64,000 nucleotides of DNA from Demequina sp. NBRC 110055 (GCF_002090135.1 NZ_BBRL01000005.1:62001-126000), one strand, 5' to 3'; positions 1 to 9,133 are shown, counted from the first letter of the stretch. Made by a program: numbers and translations. The notes: generated from the letters alone by a model not told the origin.

Positions 1-1011
1 GACGATCTACTTCACATGATCACGCGCGGCGAGTTCCCCACACAGATGTCGGTGACCGGCTCGCGCCGCGGAGCGCCGCGCGTCGGCGATGGAGTCCTGC
101 GCCTGGACGCCGCGGGCCACGTCACCTACGCAAGCCCCAACGCCTTGTCCTGCTTCCACCGCCTTGGCGTGACCGGATCGCTCATGAACAGGTCACTGCC
201 GCGCGTGACGAGCGAGCTCGTGACCGACAAGGGCCACATCGACGAGACCCTCGCGATGGTCGTCATGGGGCGCGCCCCATGGCGTGCGGATGTCGAGGCC
301 AACGGCGCCACGTTGTCCCTGCGTGCCATCCCGGTGACGGAGTACGGGGAGCGCATCGGCGCCGTGTTGCTGTGCCGCGATGTCTCGGAGCTCAGGCGCC
401 GCGAGCGCGAGCTCATCACCAAGGACGCGACCATTCGCGAGATCCACCACCGCGTGAAGAACAACCTCCAGACGGTCGCGGCGCTGCTGCGCCTCCAGTC
501 GCGGCGCGTGCAGGCGCCCGAGGCGAAGGAGGCGCTCGCGGAGGCGATGCGTCGCGTCTCCACGATTGCGCTGGTGCACGAGACGCTGTCGGGCACGCTC
601 GACGAACTGGTGAATTTTGACGACCTGGCGGCGCGGTCGATGCGGATGGCGGCCGAGGTCGCATCGCCAGGTGTGCAGGTGAAACTGCTGCGCGAGGGCG
701 ACTTCGGTTTGATCCCCGCGCAGTACGCCTCGTCGTTGGCGCTCGTGATGACCGAGCTGGTCACGAACGCGGTCGAGCACGGCTTCGAGGGACGCGAGCA
801 CGGCATCATCATCGTGACAGCCGAGCGTACGGACGAGTCCCGTCTCCGGGTCGTCATCGCCGATGACGGTAAGGGCCTGAGCGCCGAGCCGTCTGGCCTG
901 GGATCGCAGATTGTGCGCACCCTCGTCGAGAATGAGCTCGGTGGCGAAATCCAGTGGCGGCGTACTGACACCGGATCCGCCGTGGACCTCCACGTGCAGG
1001 TGGGCGAATAG
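1..1011 (+). CDS. pdtaS: Sensor histidine kinase PdtaS, 5' end cut by window
   Basis: Cytosolic HisKA_2-class histidine kinase that phosphorylates an ANTAR-type antiterminator response regulator (PdtaR in mycobacteria). The frame is open back to base 1, and the family has about 490-500 residues with an N-terminal GAF-like domain, so roughly a third lies outside the window. Visible from the first internal Met: a PAS domain (about residues 25-120), the phosphoacceptor helix with EIHHRVKNNLQT near residue 140, and a HATPase with N box TELVTNAVEHG and G box ADDGKGLSAEPSGLG. The next gene, on the other strand, is whiB1, the same pairing as Rv3220c/Rv3219 in M. tuberculosis. Identification is firm; the missing 5' end is the only uncertainty. 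Confidence 0.93.
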   Translation, partial: DDLLHMITRGEFPTQMSVTGSRRGAPRVGDGVLRLDAAGHVTYASPNALSCFHRLGVTGSLMNRSLPRVTSELVTDKGHIDETLAMVVMGRAPWRADVEANGATLSLRAIPVTEYGERIGAVLLCRDVSELRRRERELITKDATIREIHHRVKNNLQTVAALLRLQSRRVQAPEAKEALAEAMRRVSTIALVHETLSGTLDELVNFDDLAARSMRMAAEVASPGVQVKLLREGDFGLIPAQYASSLALVMTELVTNAVEHGFEGREHGIIIVTAERTDESRLRVVIADDGKGLSAEPSGLGSQIVRTLVENELGGEIQWRRTDTGSAVDLHVQVGE

Positions 1012-1071
1012 CGCACCGCGCGTGGCCGGCGTCCGCCGGGGGCATGGACCCGGCGCTGCCGTGACACGACA

Positions 1072-1102
1072 ACGGCGCCGCAGCGGTGAGCTGCGGCGCC
1101 GT
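1072..1102. terminator. Hairpin between convergent pdtaS and whiB1
   Basis: Perfect 12-bp inverted repeat (1072-1083 with 1091-1102) around a 7-nt loop, lying between two genes that point at each other. There is no clear T-tract on either side, common for terminators in high-G+C actinobacteria. It probably serves both strands. Confidence 0.7.
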
Positions 1103-1117
1103 GGAAGCGTGGTCGCG

Positions 1118-1372
1118 TTACTTCGCGGCGCGACGGGCGCGAGCGGCGCGGCGCTTCAGCGAGCGGCGCTCGTCCTCGGATAGGCCGCCCCAGACGCCCG
1201 AGTCCTGGTTGTGCTCCATCGCCCATTGCAGGCAGGTGTCGCGGACCTCACACGTGGTGCAGACGGCCTTGGCCTTTTCGATCTGCACGAGAGCGGGCCC
1301 GGTGTTGCCGACGGGGAAGAACAGTTCCGGGTCGTCGACGTCGAGGCATGCAGCGCGGTCGCGCCAGTCCAT
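1118..1372 (-). CDS. whiB1: WhiB1-type iron-sulfur transcription factor
   Basis: Eighty-four-residue WhiB protein. It begins MDWR and carries the four [4Fe-4S] ligands Cys9, Cys38, Cys41 and Cys47. It also has the DPELFFPVGNTGPA segment typical of WhiB1, the GVWGG turn (residues 59-63) and a basic C-terminal tail for DNA contact. WhiB1 binds region 4 of the primary sigma factor and responds to nitric oxide in mycobacteria. The ATG at 1372 has an AGGAGGT ribosome site just upstream. It is convergent with pdtaS, and its promoter lies in the relatively A/T-rich 1373-1540 region that also serves the next gene. Confidence 0.93.
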   Translation of the reverse strand: MDWRDRAACLDVDDPELFFPVGNTGPALVQIEKAKAVCTTCEVRDTCLQWAMEHNQDSGVWGGLSEDERRSLKRRAARARRAAK

Positions 1373-1531
1373 GTGGACCTCCTAGGGTTGTGGAGGCATG
1401 GCAAAGCCCGCCTAGGGTGAGGGGGTTCATGCCGCTGCCATCGCGAAATGTCACTGTTTCAAGTTTCCCATTGTTAACAACAGATGACAAGACCCTAATT
1501 TTGTGTGGTGGGTCACGTTCGACACGCTCGT

Positions 1532-1537
1532 TAGGGT
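1532..1537 (+). promoter_or_regulatory. -10 element TAGGGT, leaderless start
   Basis: TAGGGT ends 7 nt before the ATG at 1545. This fits TANNNT spacing for a leaderless mRNA and favours 1545 over the in-frame start at 1503. The upstream stretch 1440-1505 is unusually A/T-rich and probably also holds the whiB1 promoter on the other strand. Confidence 0.6.
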
Positions 1538-1544
1538 GGGGGCC

Positions 1545-1925
1545 ATGACGCGTGAGAGCCCCTTGTCATCGGCGCCAACGCGCCCGGTCGCCGCGATCGT
1601 GATGGCCCTTGAAGCGGTCGCATTGGCCGCGGGCGCCGTCGCGTACGCGTGGCACGGGATCGCGGGCTCGGACGACCCCGCGCTGACCTGGTCGCTCGTC
1701 GTGATGCTCGCCGTCCTTGCGGTGCCCCTTGCTGCAGCCGCGGCGGCCGTGAGCAAGGGACGGCGATGGGGGCGGTCCTACGGGATCATGTGGCAGGTCC
1801 TGCAACTCGCGGCGGGCTGGTACCTGCTGGAGGTGTCAACCGCTGGGGCCGTCGCCACGATGGTGAGTGCCGTGGTTGCCGGCGCCGCGTTGATCCTCGA
1901 GACGCGCGCCGATCCCCAGATCTGA
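1545..1925 (+). CDS. Small integral membrane protein, unknown function
   Basis: Protein of 126 residues with four hydrophobic segments (about residues 20-40, 50-70, 85-105 and 107-122), linked by a short basic loop containing KGRRWGRSYG, and ending in a short polar tail. I do not recognise a named family with certainty; compact four-helix proteins of this kind are common beside whiB1 in actinobacteria. The start at 1545 is supported by the -10 hexamer 7 nt upstream; an in-frame start at 1503 would add 14 residues. Its last 90 bases overlap, tail to tail, the end of the gene on the opposite strand. Confidence 0.7.
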   Translation: MTRESPLSSAPTRPVAAIVMALEAVALAAGAVAYAWHGIAGSDDPALTWSLVVMLAVLAVPLAAAAAAVSKGRRWGRSYGIMWQVLQLAAGWYLLEVSTAGAVATMVSAVVAGAALILETRADPQI

Positions 1926-4823
1926 CGGCAACTGCACCGCCGCCGCGCGCCGCGCCGCGATGACCGCGACCCTGCCGGGCACGGGCGGGTGGTCCACGAC
2001 GCCCGCATGATCGAGCGGCGCGAGCATCCTGACGAGGCGCGAGGTGGGCTCCTGGAGCACCAGCGTCGCCTCGTGAGGCGCGAGGTGAGGGGAGTCGGCC
2101 TCGCGGGCGTGGGGCCCGATCGATGCCGCGATCGCATGGCGACGAAGCCCCGCGGGCCCGACTACGGTCACCGGCGCGCCAGGCGCGGCCCAGGCCGCCG
2201 CGTCGTCACCGCCCACGCCCCACGCCCCGGAGCGGTGCAGCGCGTCGCCTACGTCGCGCGGTAGCGGGCGCACCAGGCAGCGCGCCGCCGGGGCCGCATC
2301 GGCCGTCGCGAGCTGGACGAGGCACCCCCCTTCGGCCCGGACGAGCCAGGCGCGACCGGGCACGTTCCCGAGGTTCACGTCGCGAGGAACCGACCATGCC
2401 TGGGCCTGCCCGGGGGCGCATGGCGCCATGACCGCAGTGAGCGCTGCGCCACGGGCCAGCCGGGTCGAGGCCTGCGGCCCGCCCGCCAGCACGGTCGGAT
2501 GCCCCAGCGTCCCGCGGGCGAGGAGGGCCTCCACCGCCGCGCCGTCGTCGACGGGGGCCAGCCGTGCGAGGGCACCCTCGGCGTCGTCGACGATGAGCAG
2601 GTGGGCGGGATCCACCGCCAGGGAGAGCGTCCGCGCCGCCTCACGGGGGTCCTGCGGGAGACGAATGGGCGTCATGCCGTGAGTGGCCGCCTCGCGCATG
2701 AGGGAGGCCAGCACGGCGTCCCTCGCGCTCCCGGGGGAGCCGACGATGACCAGCGGGCCCGATGCAGGGCGCCACAGCACCGGCATAAGGCGGCGTTCCT
2801 CGGGCAGGTCTGCGAGGGCGACGACGAGGCAAGCTTCGGTCGCGCCCCTGTCTGGAGGCGCAGCGGGGCGCGGATGGAGGTCGGCGGCATCGAGGCGGTC
2901 GGGCAGCGGCGCCTGCCACAGCGGCGCCGGGCGCGGGTGCCCGGCCCAACTCTCGTGCGCCAGGTCGGCCAGGGGCGTGCCGGGCGGCACCGCCGCACCT
3001 GTCGAGACCACCGCGGGTGAGCGCTGCGCATCGGGCGAGGCTGTCTGGATCTCCTCGATCCCGCCCGCGCGTGCCAGCAAGGCGCGGCCCGGGGTGTCGC
3101 GGGGGATGGTGGCGGCGTCTGGCCTGCCCACGAGGTCGCGCGACTCCGCGTCGGACACCACCCGCAACGCGAGCGTGGTCGCGACGTTCGCGCGGACCAC
3201 CGGTGTCACCGCTCCCGCCGGACGCTGGGTCGCCAACACCAGGTGCAGCCCCAGCGACCTCCCCTGCGCCGCGAGTCGTGCCATGTCCGGCACGAAGTCG
3301 GGCGCAACGGACGCGACCTCTTGGTATTCGTCGATGACGACGAGGAGCCGGCAGGGGGCGTCACCGGCCGCCTCCCAGTCGTGCCACGAGGTCAGCCCCC
3401 GGTCGCGCAGGGCGGCCTTGCGAGCGTCGAGCTCGGCGGCGATTCCTGTGAGAGCGCGCTGCGCGAGGGGGCCGTCCAGGTCGGTCAGGGTCGCGCTGAC
3501 GTGGGGAAGCTCCATGCATCCGGCAAGGCCCGCCCCACCCTTGAAGTCGACCAACGCGATCGACAGGTCCGCAGGCCCGTAGTCATGCGCCAGCGACGTG
3601 ACAAGCGTCTCGAGCGCGACGGACTTGCCCGAGCCCGTCGTGCCGGCGACGAGGAGGTGCGGCCCGTCACGGTCGAGGTCGATCGTGACGGGTCCGTCGT
3701 GGCCGATACCGAGCGTGGCGGTGAGCGAGCGTGCCAGGCCGACCGCGCGCGGCCCGGTGCTCTGGGTGCCCGCGGCCTCGCGCAGGTCGCCCCATCTGAC
3801 GGTGCGGGGGAGGGCGTCGGCTGGCGCGTGGCCGGCGGCGCGCCGGGCAGCGGCGTCGGCCACGTGGGCGCTCACCGACAGCGGCGGTCGCGTGCACGTG
3901 CTCGCGCCGGCGCGCTCGCGGACGGCGGCCTCGCCCACGTCGACCGTGGCCTGGGCCCATGACGGCGCCTCATCGCGTGGTCCCACCAGGGCCACGCGGT
4001 CCTCGGCGGTGGGTGGCTCGAGCCAGCGCATCCAGGACTCGTACGTGACGCCGTCGAGCCGCCGGCCGCGGTCGAGGGCCACTGCACGGGCGTATCCCGC
4101 GGGCCACATCCCCCGTCCGCGGATGGCGAGTCTGCCTGGGGGCGTGCGCGCGGGCTCGGCGCGCCGCTCGCGCCGCCGCCGGCGGTAACGCGCCACGACC
4201 GCGGGGCTCATCACTGCGGCGCCGGCGACGAGCATGAGCGCCGCAAGCCACCACCGCCCCGTGATCGCCCCGATCACGAGGCCGCTCATGACGCTGCCCG
4301 CCAGCACGGTCCAAGGCATTCGCGCCGTGCGGACGTCCTCGGTTGACTCCTCATCGGTGGAGGCTCCCGTCACGATGAAGACGCTGCGGCCCGCGGCCAC
4401 GGTCGTCGTGCCGTCGGCGACCGTGCGGCGGGTCCCGTTTGTCGAGCCCCGGTCGCGTACCCGGACTCGTCCGCCGGGCATCACGCTGAAGTGGTGGGCC
4501 GACAGCGCGGGGTCGGCGACGGCGAGCCCGCTCGCGCGGTCCCTGCCCACGGTGAGGCCTTCGTGATCGACACGGGCGCGCACGCCCGCATCGGGCCCCC
4601 GCACGGCCTCGATCGTCACGTCGCCGGCGCGCGCCAGCGTGCCGCGCGCGGCCGCAGTCAGCCGCGCGCCGTGGACGAGCGGTGGCACCCCGGCGGGGTG
4701 GTCCGGCGCCAAGCGCTGGTCGCCGCACCACACCTCGGTGACCCCCAACGCGCGAGCGATGTCCCTCGCGGCGGCCCCGGGGCGCACCTCGTAGTCACGG
4801 TCATGGTCGTCGGAGACTCTCAC
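1836..4823 (-). CDS. FHA-domain FtsK/SpoIIIE ATPase, EssC/EccC-like, orphan
   Basis: About 995-residue membrane-anchored ATPase. In order: an N-terminal ubiquitin-like or FHA-like segment; an FHA domain (about residues 85-140, with GRDRASG and STNGT); two membrane helices (about 168-205) followed by a basic stretch; then an FtsK/SpoIIIE motor with Walker A GTTGSGKS near residue 395 and Walker B LLVVIDEYQEVAS. Two further modules keep the fold pattern but have broken P-loops (GSPGSARD and VGPAGLRR). FHA, two helices and tandem ATPases is the architecture of EssC, the type VII secretion motor. No WXG100 substrate or other ESX part is nearby. The GTG at 4823 is preceded by GCAGGG and lies 64 bases after the upstream gene; longer in-frame extension runs into that gene. 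A chromosome-translocase role is unlikely because there is no FtsK gamma domain. Confidence 0.82.
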   Translation of the reverse strand: MRVSDDHDRDYEVRPGAAARDIARALGVTEVWCGDQRLAPDHPAGVPPLVHGARLTAAARGTLARAGDVTIEAVRGPDAGVRARVDHEGLTVGRDRASGLAVADPALSAHHFSVMPGGRVRVRDRGSTNGTRRTVADGTTTVAAGRSVFIVTGASTDEESTEDVRTARMPWTVLAGSVMSGLVIGAITGRWWLAALMLVAGAAVMSPAVVARYRRRRRERRAEPARTPPGRLAIRGRGMWPAGYARAVALDRGRRLDGVTYESWMRWLEPPTAEDRVALVGPRDEAPSWAQATVDVGEAAVRERAGASTCTRPPLSVSAHVADAAARRAAGHAPADALPRTVRWGDLREAAGTQSTGPRAVGLARSLTATLGIGHDGPVTIDLDRDGPHLLVAGTTGSGKSVALETLVTSLAHDYGPADLSIALVDFKGGAGLAGCMELPHVSATLTDLDGPLAQRALTGIAAELDARKAALRDRGLTSWHDWEAAGDAPCRLLVVIDEYQEVASVAPDFVPDMARLAAQGRSLGLHLVLATQRPAGAVTPVVRANVATTLALRVVSDAESRDLVGRPDAATIPRDTPGRALLARAGGIEEIQTASPDAQRSPAVVSTGAAVPPGTPLADLAHESWAGHPRPAPLWQAPLPDRLDAADLHPRPAAPPDRGATEACLVVALADLPEERRLMPVLWRPASGPLVIVGSPGSARDAVLASLMREAATHGMTPIRLPQDPREAARTLSLAVDPAHLLIVDDAEGALARLAPVDDGAAVEALLARGTLGHPTVLAGGPQASTRLARGAALTAVMAPCAPGQAQAWSVPRDVNLGNVPGRAWLVRAEGGCLVQLATADAAPAARCLVRPLPRDVGDALHRSGAWGVGGDDAAAWAAPGAPVTVVGPAGLRRHAIAASIGPHAREADSPHLAPHEATLVLQEPTSRLVRMLAPLDHAGVVDHPPVPGRVAVIAARRAAAVQLPSDLGIGARLEDQRGAGNHGTHHRGDGPSG

Positions 4824-4887
4824 GCCACGACCCTGCAGGGCTCCGCGCCGCCGCGCATCGGTCGCGGCGCCCCTGGGGATAACCCGG

Positions 4888-6996
4888 TCAGGGAGCGGAG
4901 GCTGTGGGAAGCGCGCTGAGCGGCGCGACCTCGCCCGATTCCACAGCGGTCCCCGCGTACCACGTGTAGGTGCGCACCGACACCGTGCGGGGAAGGGCCT
5001 GCAGCGTGTAGGTCGAGTGGCGCACCTTGGACGACAGCACGGTCTGGGGTGCGTCGGTCCACGGGACGTCATCGATCGTGCGGGTGAGGACGAGCGGCTG
5101 CTCGCCCCAGGCATCGGCCATCTGGGCGATCTGCGCCGCCGTGGGCGGGGCGAGCGCCAGCACGACAGGCACGTCGCACACCGTGCGCAGGCCGCCGAAG
5201 AGCTCGGACGTGCCGACGAGCACGATGGGCCGCCCCTGATCCAGGGCGCACAGGCGGTCGATCATGTCGCGCGCCCCGATCATCTCCCTGGTCGTCACGT
5301 TGACGGCCGTCGACAGGGGGAACTCGGCGGTGGGTTGGACGGAGACCCAGGTGGTCAGCGGCAGGCCGATCATGCCGACGGCAGCGACCCGGCGGGCGAT
5401 GCGGCGGGCATCGGTGCCGCGCAGCAGCGAGGTGAGCCACCATGCGGCCGCGCCAGCGAGCAGCAGCAGTCCCGGCAGGGTGACGGGTTCGAAGCGGCGG
5501 ATCGCCCAGATCTGGTCGGGCACGATGTTGGGCTTCCACAGGTACAGCACTGTCGGGGCGAGGACGGAACCGACCAGCACCGCCCATGGCGCGTCGCGCC
5601 TCACCATGCGCATGGTCGCCCATCCGAGTCCGAGGATTCCGAGGACGATGAGGGGCCACGTGAGGTAGTACGACAGCCACGTGACGGTCGACTCGGCATA
5701 GGTGCGCGTGGGATCGACGGTGAGGCCCTGCGCGCGCTGGAAACTCTCGATGACGCCGTTGACGAAATCCTGACTCGAGGTCGTGTCGCCGCGGTGCACG
5801 GTGGTCCACAGCGGGCGCGACGCGAACAGCGCCATCACCGCGATGACGGCGCCGCCGACGATCCATGCACCCGTCGCTCCGAGGCGCCGCGACACTCCTG
5901 TGAGCCACGCGTCGCCGCGGCGACGCTCGGTCCACGTGGCGCCCCAGGCGAGCAGCACCACGGCGACGAGAACGACGGCGGCGAACAGCGCGACCGCCTC
6001 GCTCGCCAGCCGCTCAAAGTACGCCGCGCTCCACACCGCCACCGACGCATAGCCCGCCGCCAACGTGACGGTCGTCACGACCACAAAGACCGTGAGCGCG
6101 CGGCGCCGCCACGCCCGCGGGGCCTCAAGCACGGCCAGGGCGATGGCAACCCCCGCCATGGTGCCCATCGCACCCGAGGCGCCGTCAATGCGCACCAACG
6201 TCGTGGCACCGGCGCAGATCGCCCCCGCCGCCATCAACGCGGTGGAGCGTTGCGTGAGCCCGCGCCAGGCGTACAGGATCCCGGCGATGGCCAGCAGCAA
6301 CGCGAGCGGCTCGGTGTAGGCCGGCCGGGACAGACCGATGTGCGAGACGGTCAGCGCGAGGGCCCCCGCGGGCGCGAGGGCGGCCATCGGCGACAGGAAG
6401 CAGCGCGCGAGCGCGTAGACCGCAAGGATGCCCGCCGCGCCGATGACGACGTTGGCCGCGAGCACGCCGGTGTCGCCCGCGAACCAGCCGCCGACGGCGA
6501 TGGTCGCCGGCAGCATCTTGGCGCCCTGAGGCTGAATCATGTCCCCGTTGAGGTTCCACGCCTCCGAGGCGTCGGCAAGGAAACTGCTGCTAGCCGCGGC
6601 GGCCTCGACCGCGCCGGCGGCGGGGATGTCCGTCGACGGGTGGTCGACGAGCCACAGGCCCGACAGGGTGAGGAAGCCGGGATCGCGCACCACGAGCATG
6701 TATTCGGCGGCGAGCGCGACGTTGACGACGGTCCACACCGCCGTTCCAGCCACCACCATCAGTCCCGCGAGGGCGTCGTGCGGTGCACGCGAGAGTGGCG
6801 CGAGTGGGCGCCAGGCCACCGCGATCAGGACGACGGCCAACGGCATCACCGTCCACCAGGTGTGCAGGCCGAGGCTCACCATGGCTCCCGCGGCCAGGGC
6901 GACCGCGGTGACGACGAGAACAAGGCGCTCGGGAGCGGCGGCGAGGGTGGCGCCCACGCGGCCGTCGAGGCGGCCGGGCGCGACGGTCGTGGTCAC
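4888..6996 (-). CDS. Polytopic membrane glycosyltransferase, GT39/ArnT-like
   Basis: About 702 residues. Some 12 hydrophobic helices fill the first 560 residues, followed by a soluble C-terminal region (about 560-702). Helix 1 is followed by a long loop that contains acidic residues and the segment LVDHPSTDIPAAGAVE. This layout is that of GT-C enzymes that use polyprenyl-phosphate sugars, such as mannosyl- or arabinosyltransferases. The actual donor and acceptor cannot be read from sequence. The GTG at 6996 has TACGCT 8 nt upstream; an alternative GTG at 7026 would add 10 residues but lacks a ribosome site. It lies upstream of, and co-directional with, the FHA/FtsK gene. Confidence 0.72.
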   Translation of the reverse strand: MTTTVAPGRLDGRVGATLAAAPERLVLVVTAVALAAGAMVSLGLHTWWTVMPLAVVLIAVAWRPLAPLSRAPHDALAGLMVVAGTAVWTVVNVALAAEYMLVVRDPGFLTLSGLWLVDHPSTDIPAAGAVEAAAASSSFLADASEAWNLNGDMIQPQGAKMLPATIAVGGWFAGDTGVLAANVVIGAAGILAVYALARCFLSPMAALAPAGALALTVSHIGLSRPAYTEPLALLLAIAGILYAWRGLTQRSTALMAAGAICAGATTLVRIDGASGAMGTMAGVAIALAVLEAPRAWRRRALTVFVVVTTVTLAAGYASVAVWSAAYFERLASEAVALFAAVVLVAVVLLAWGATWTERRRGDAWLTGVSRRLGATGAWIVGGAVIAVMALFASRPLWTTVHRGDTTSSQDFVNGVIESFQRAQGLTVDPTRTYAESTVTWLSYYLTWPLIVLGILGLGWATMRMVRRDAPWAVLVGSVLAPTVLYLWKPNIVPDQIWAIRRFEPVTLPGLLLLAGAAAWWLTSLLRGTDARRIARRVAAVGMIGLPLTTWVSVQPTAEFPLSTAVNVTTREMIGARDMIDRLCALDQGRPIVLVGTSELFGGLRTVCDVPVVLALAPPTAAQIAQMADAWGEQPLVLTRTIDDVPWTDAPQTVLSSKVRHSTYTLQALPRTVSVRTYTWYAGTAVESGEVAPLSALPTASAP

Positions 6997-7004
6997 GATC
7001 GCCC

Positions 7005-7010
7005 AGCGTA
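7005..7010 (-). promoter_or_regulatory. -10 element TACGCT for the GT-C gene
   Basis: TACGCT on the minus strand ends 8 nt before the GTG at 6996, consistent with a leaderless or near-leaderless transcript and with the shorter start. Confidence 0.45.
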
Positions 7011-7122
7011 CCGGCGGCGTTCTCACGCGCGAGGAGGCGTCGCGGTAGTGAGGCGAATGCCGTGCCAGCTACGGCATCGGCCGCCCGCGCGCGGGTGTCG
7101 TTGCGCTCGCCCGCCCGCCGGG

Positions 7123-7128
7123 TATCGT
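7123..7128 (+). promoter_or_regulatory. -10 element TATCGT, leaderless response regulator
   Basis: TATCGT followed by 6 nt and the ATG at 7135. No ribosome site is present between them, which fits leaderless translation. Confidence 0.6.
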
Positions 7129-7134
7129 GTCCTC

Positions 7135-7812
7135 ATGACGCGAATTGTCTTGGTCGAAGATGACCCGACCATTTCAGAACCCTTGACCCGCGCTTTGGGT
7201 CGCGAGGGGTACGACGTGGAATGGCACGGGACGGGTATGGGAGGAGTAGGTGCGGCAGACGATGCGGATCTGGTGATCCTTGACCTCGGCCTGCCCGACA
7301 TCGACGGGGTCGACGTCGCGCGGCGCATCCGTGACAAGGGCCTGCAGGTGCCGATCCTCATGCTCACCGCGCGTGCCGACGAGGTCGACCTCGTGGTGGG
7401 CCTCGACGCGGGCGCCGACGACTACGTCACCAAGCCCTTCCGCCTGGCCGAGCTGCTCGCGCGCGTGCGCGCGTTGCTGCGCCGCCGCCTCGTGGGCGAC
7501 TCCAACGGCGAGCTTGCCGTCGCGGGCGTGCGCGTCGACGTGGCGGGCCACCGTGCCTTCCTCGACGACAAGGAACTGCAGCTGTCGGGCAAGGAGTTCG
7601 ACCTCCTGCACCTGCTGGTCGCGAACGCCGGCTCGGTGGTCTCGCGCGACACGCTGATGCGTGAGGTGTGGGACGCGGACTCGTCCGCCCCGTCGAAGAC
7701 CCTGGACATGCACGTGTCCTGGCTGCGCCGCAAGCTGGGCGACGACGCCGCATCGCCGCGCTTCATCACCACGGTGCGCGGCATGGGCTTCCGCTTCGAG
7801 AACGACGAGTAG
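7135..7812 (+). CDS. OmpR/PhoB-family response regulator
   Basis: 225 residues. The receiver domain (1-120) has the acidic pocket Glu8-Asp9-Asp10, phosphoacceptor Asp50 in VILDLGLPD, the switch Thr in LMLTAR and the Lys in YVTKPF. The winged-helix Trans_reg_C domain (about 130-225) includes LSGKEFDLL and ends with the usual TVRGMGFRF hairpin. Six bases separate it from the histidine kinase gene, so the pair is one operon. Location near purK-purE and an LCP gene matches a conserved actinobacterial pair thought to sense envelope state, but the signal is not known. Confidence 0.92.
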   Translation: MTRIVLVEDDPTISEPLTRALGREGYDVEWHGTGMGGVGAADDADLVILDLGLPDIDGVDVARRIRDKGLQVPILMLTARADEVDLVVGLDAGADDYVTKPFRLAELLARVRALLRRRLVGDSNGELAVAGVRVDVAGHRAFLDDKELQLSGKEFDLLHLLVANAGSVVSRDTLMREVWDADSSAPSKTLDMHVSWLRRKLGDDAASPRFITTVRGMGFRFENDE

Positions 7813-7818
7813 TCCCTC

Positions 7819-9126
7819 ATGCGCCGCCGGGTGCTGCGCGCCACCATCGCGGCTCTGACGGTCGCGGTGATCCTCCTGGGGATTCCGCTTGCGGTGGTCG
7901 CCGCGCAGATCGTGAAGGAGGACGCGCTACGCGACCTCGACCTGCGCACCACCACGGCGGCGCGGGCGCTGGAGGTGCGCTACCGCGCGGGCGAGACCGT
8001 CACAGACAACGTGCTGGGCTCGTACGTGTCGGATGCACAGAACGCGCCCAGTTACATGTACGTCCAGTTGCCCGACGGCACCGAGATGACCGCGGGTACC
8101 GAACCCACCCGGTCCTTCTCCGACAGCCACGTGACGGACGACGGCCTGGTGGTCGTGATGTACATGGACTGGTGGGATGTCTTCTGGATCAGCGCCCAGT
8201 TCGTCGCTCTCGTGCTGGGCCTCGGCGTGATCGCCGTCGCCGCTGGACTCGCCATGGCTCGGTGGCAGGCCAACCGGCTGACCGCGCCGCTCGTGTACTT
8301 GGCCGCGTCCGCCGAGCAGCTCGGCACCGGCCAGGTCCGTCCGCGCCTCGATAAGACCGGCATCGAGGAAATCGACCTGGTGGCCGACGAGTTGTCCCGC
8401 AGCGCCGACCGCATGGCGGCGCGTCTGGCCACCGAACGACAATTTGCGGCCGATGCCTCCCACCAGCTCCGTACGCCGCTCACGGCACTCACCATGCGGC
8501 TCGAGGAGATCGCAGCACTGTCGACTCAGGACGAGGTGCGCGAGGAGGCCGAGAAGTCGCTCGAGCAGGTGGAGCGGCTCGTCGGCGTGGTCGACGAGCT
8601 CCTGGGGCGCTCGCGGCGCGCGCTCGGCTCCGGCACGGAGCTTGTGGTGCTCGAGCAGGTCTTCGAGCAGCAGCGCGAGGAGTGGGCGCAGGCGTTCCGC
8701 GCCGCGGGCCGCGAGCTCGTGATTCACCCGACCGACGCGACCGTGTTCGCGACGCCGGGCGGGCTGGCTCAGGTGCTCGCCACGCTCATCGAGAACTCCC
8801 TGCACCACGGAGCCGGTATCACGACGGTGGCGGCCCGCGAGTCGGGGGCCAACCACGCGATCGTGATCGAGGTGCGCGACCAGGGCGAGGGGGTGCCCGA
8901 GGATCTGGCGCCGCGCATCTTCGAGCGCGAGGTGACGTCCGGTCGCGGCACGGGCCTGGGTCTCGCGCTCGCGCGCGATTTGGTGACGGCCGATGGCGGC
9001 AGGCTCGAGTTGGCGCAGCGCGTTCCCGCGGCCTTTGCGGTCTTCCTCCAGGGCGTGCCGCAGATGGTCGACCTGGAGACCGTCATCCCGCACGGCCGCT
9101 CGGGAGGGCCGCGCCGGCGCCGCTGA
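7819..9126 (+). CDS. Membrane sensor histidine kinase, partner of upstream regulator
   Basis: 435 residues. Two membrane helices (about 5-30 and 115-142) bracket an extracytoplasmic sensor of about 85 residues, followed by HAMP. HisKA has the phospho-His in DASHQLRTPLTAL (near residue 217). HATPase_c has N box ENSLHHG, G1 RDQGEGVPEDL and G2 GRGTGLGLALAR. A basic tail (GPRRRR) ends the protein. Translation probably couples to the response regulator 6 bp upstream. The sensor domain resembles no named ligand-binding fold that I can recognise. Confidence 0.92.
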   Translation: MRRRVLRATIAALTVAVILLGIPLAVVAAQIVKEDALRDLDLRTTTAARALEVRYRAGETVTDNVLGSYVSDAQNAPSYMYVQLPDGTEMTAGTEPTRSFSDSHVTDDGLVVVMYMDWWDVFWISAQFVALVLGLGVIAVAAGLAMARWQANRLTAPLVYLAASAEQLGTGQVRPRLDKTGIEEIDLVADELSRSADRMAARLATERQFAADASHQLRTPLTALTMRLEEIAALSTQDEVREEAEKSLEQVERLVGVVDELLGRSRRALGSGTELVVLEQVFEQQREEWAQAFRAAGRELVIHPTDATVFATPGGLAQVLATLIENSLHHGAGITTVAARESGANHAIVIEVRDQGEGVPEDLAPRIFEREVTSGRGTGLGLALARDLVTADGGRLELAQRVPAAFAVFLQGVPQMVDLETVIPHGRSGGPRRRR

Positions 9127-9133
9127 GGCTCGC

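Noticed and set aside
1836-4823. FtsK chromosome translocase
   Set aside because: It has an FHA domain, degenerate second and third modules and no gamma DNA-reading domain.
5017-7134. Long open plus-strand frame that continues into the response regulator
   Set aside because: It is antisense to the membrane glycosyltransferase and very Arg/Gly-rich; only the part from 7135 has a recognisable domain and a proper start.
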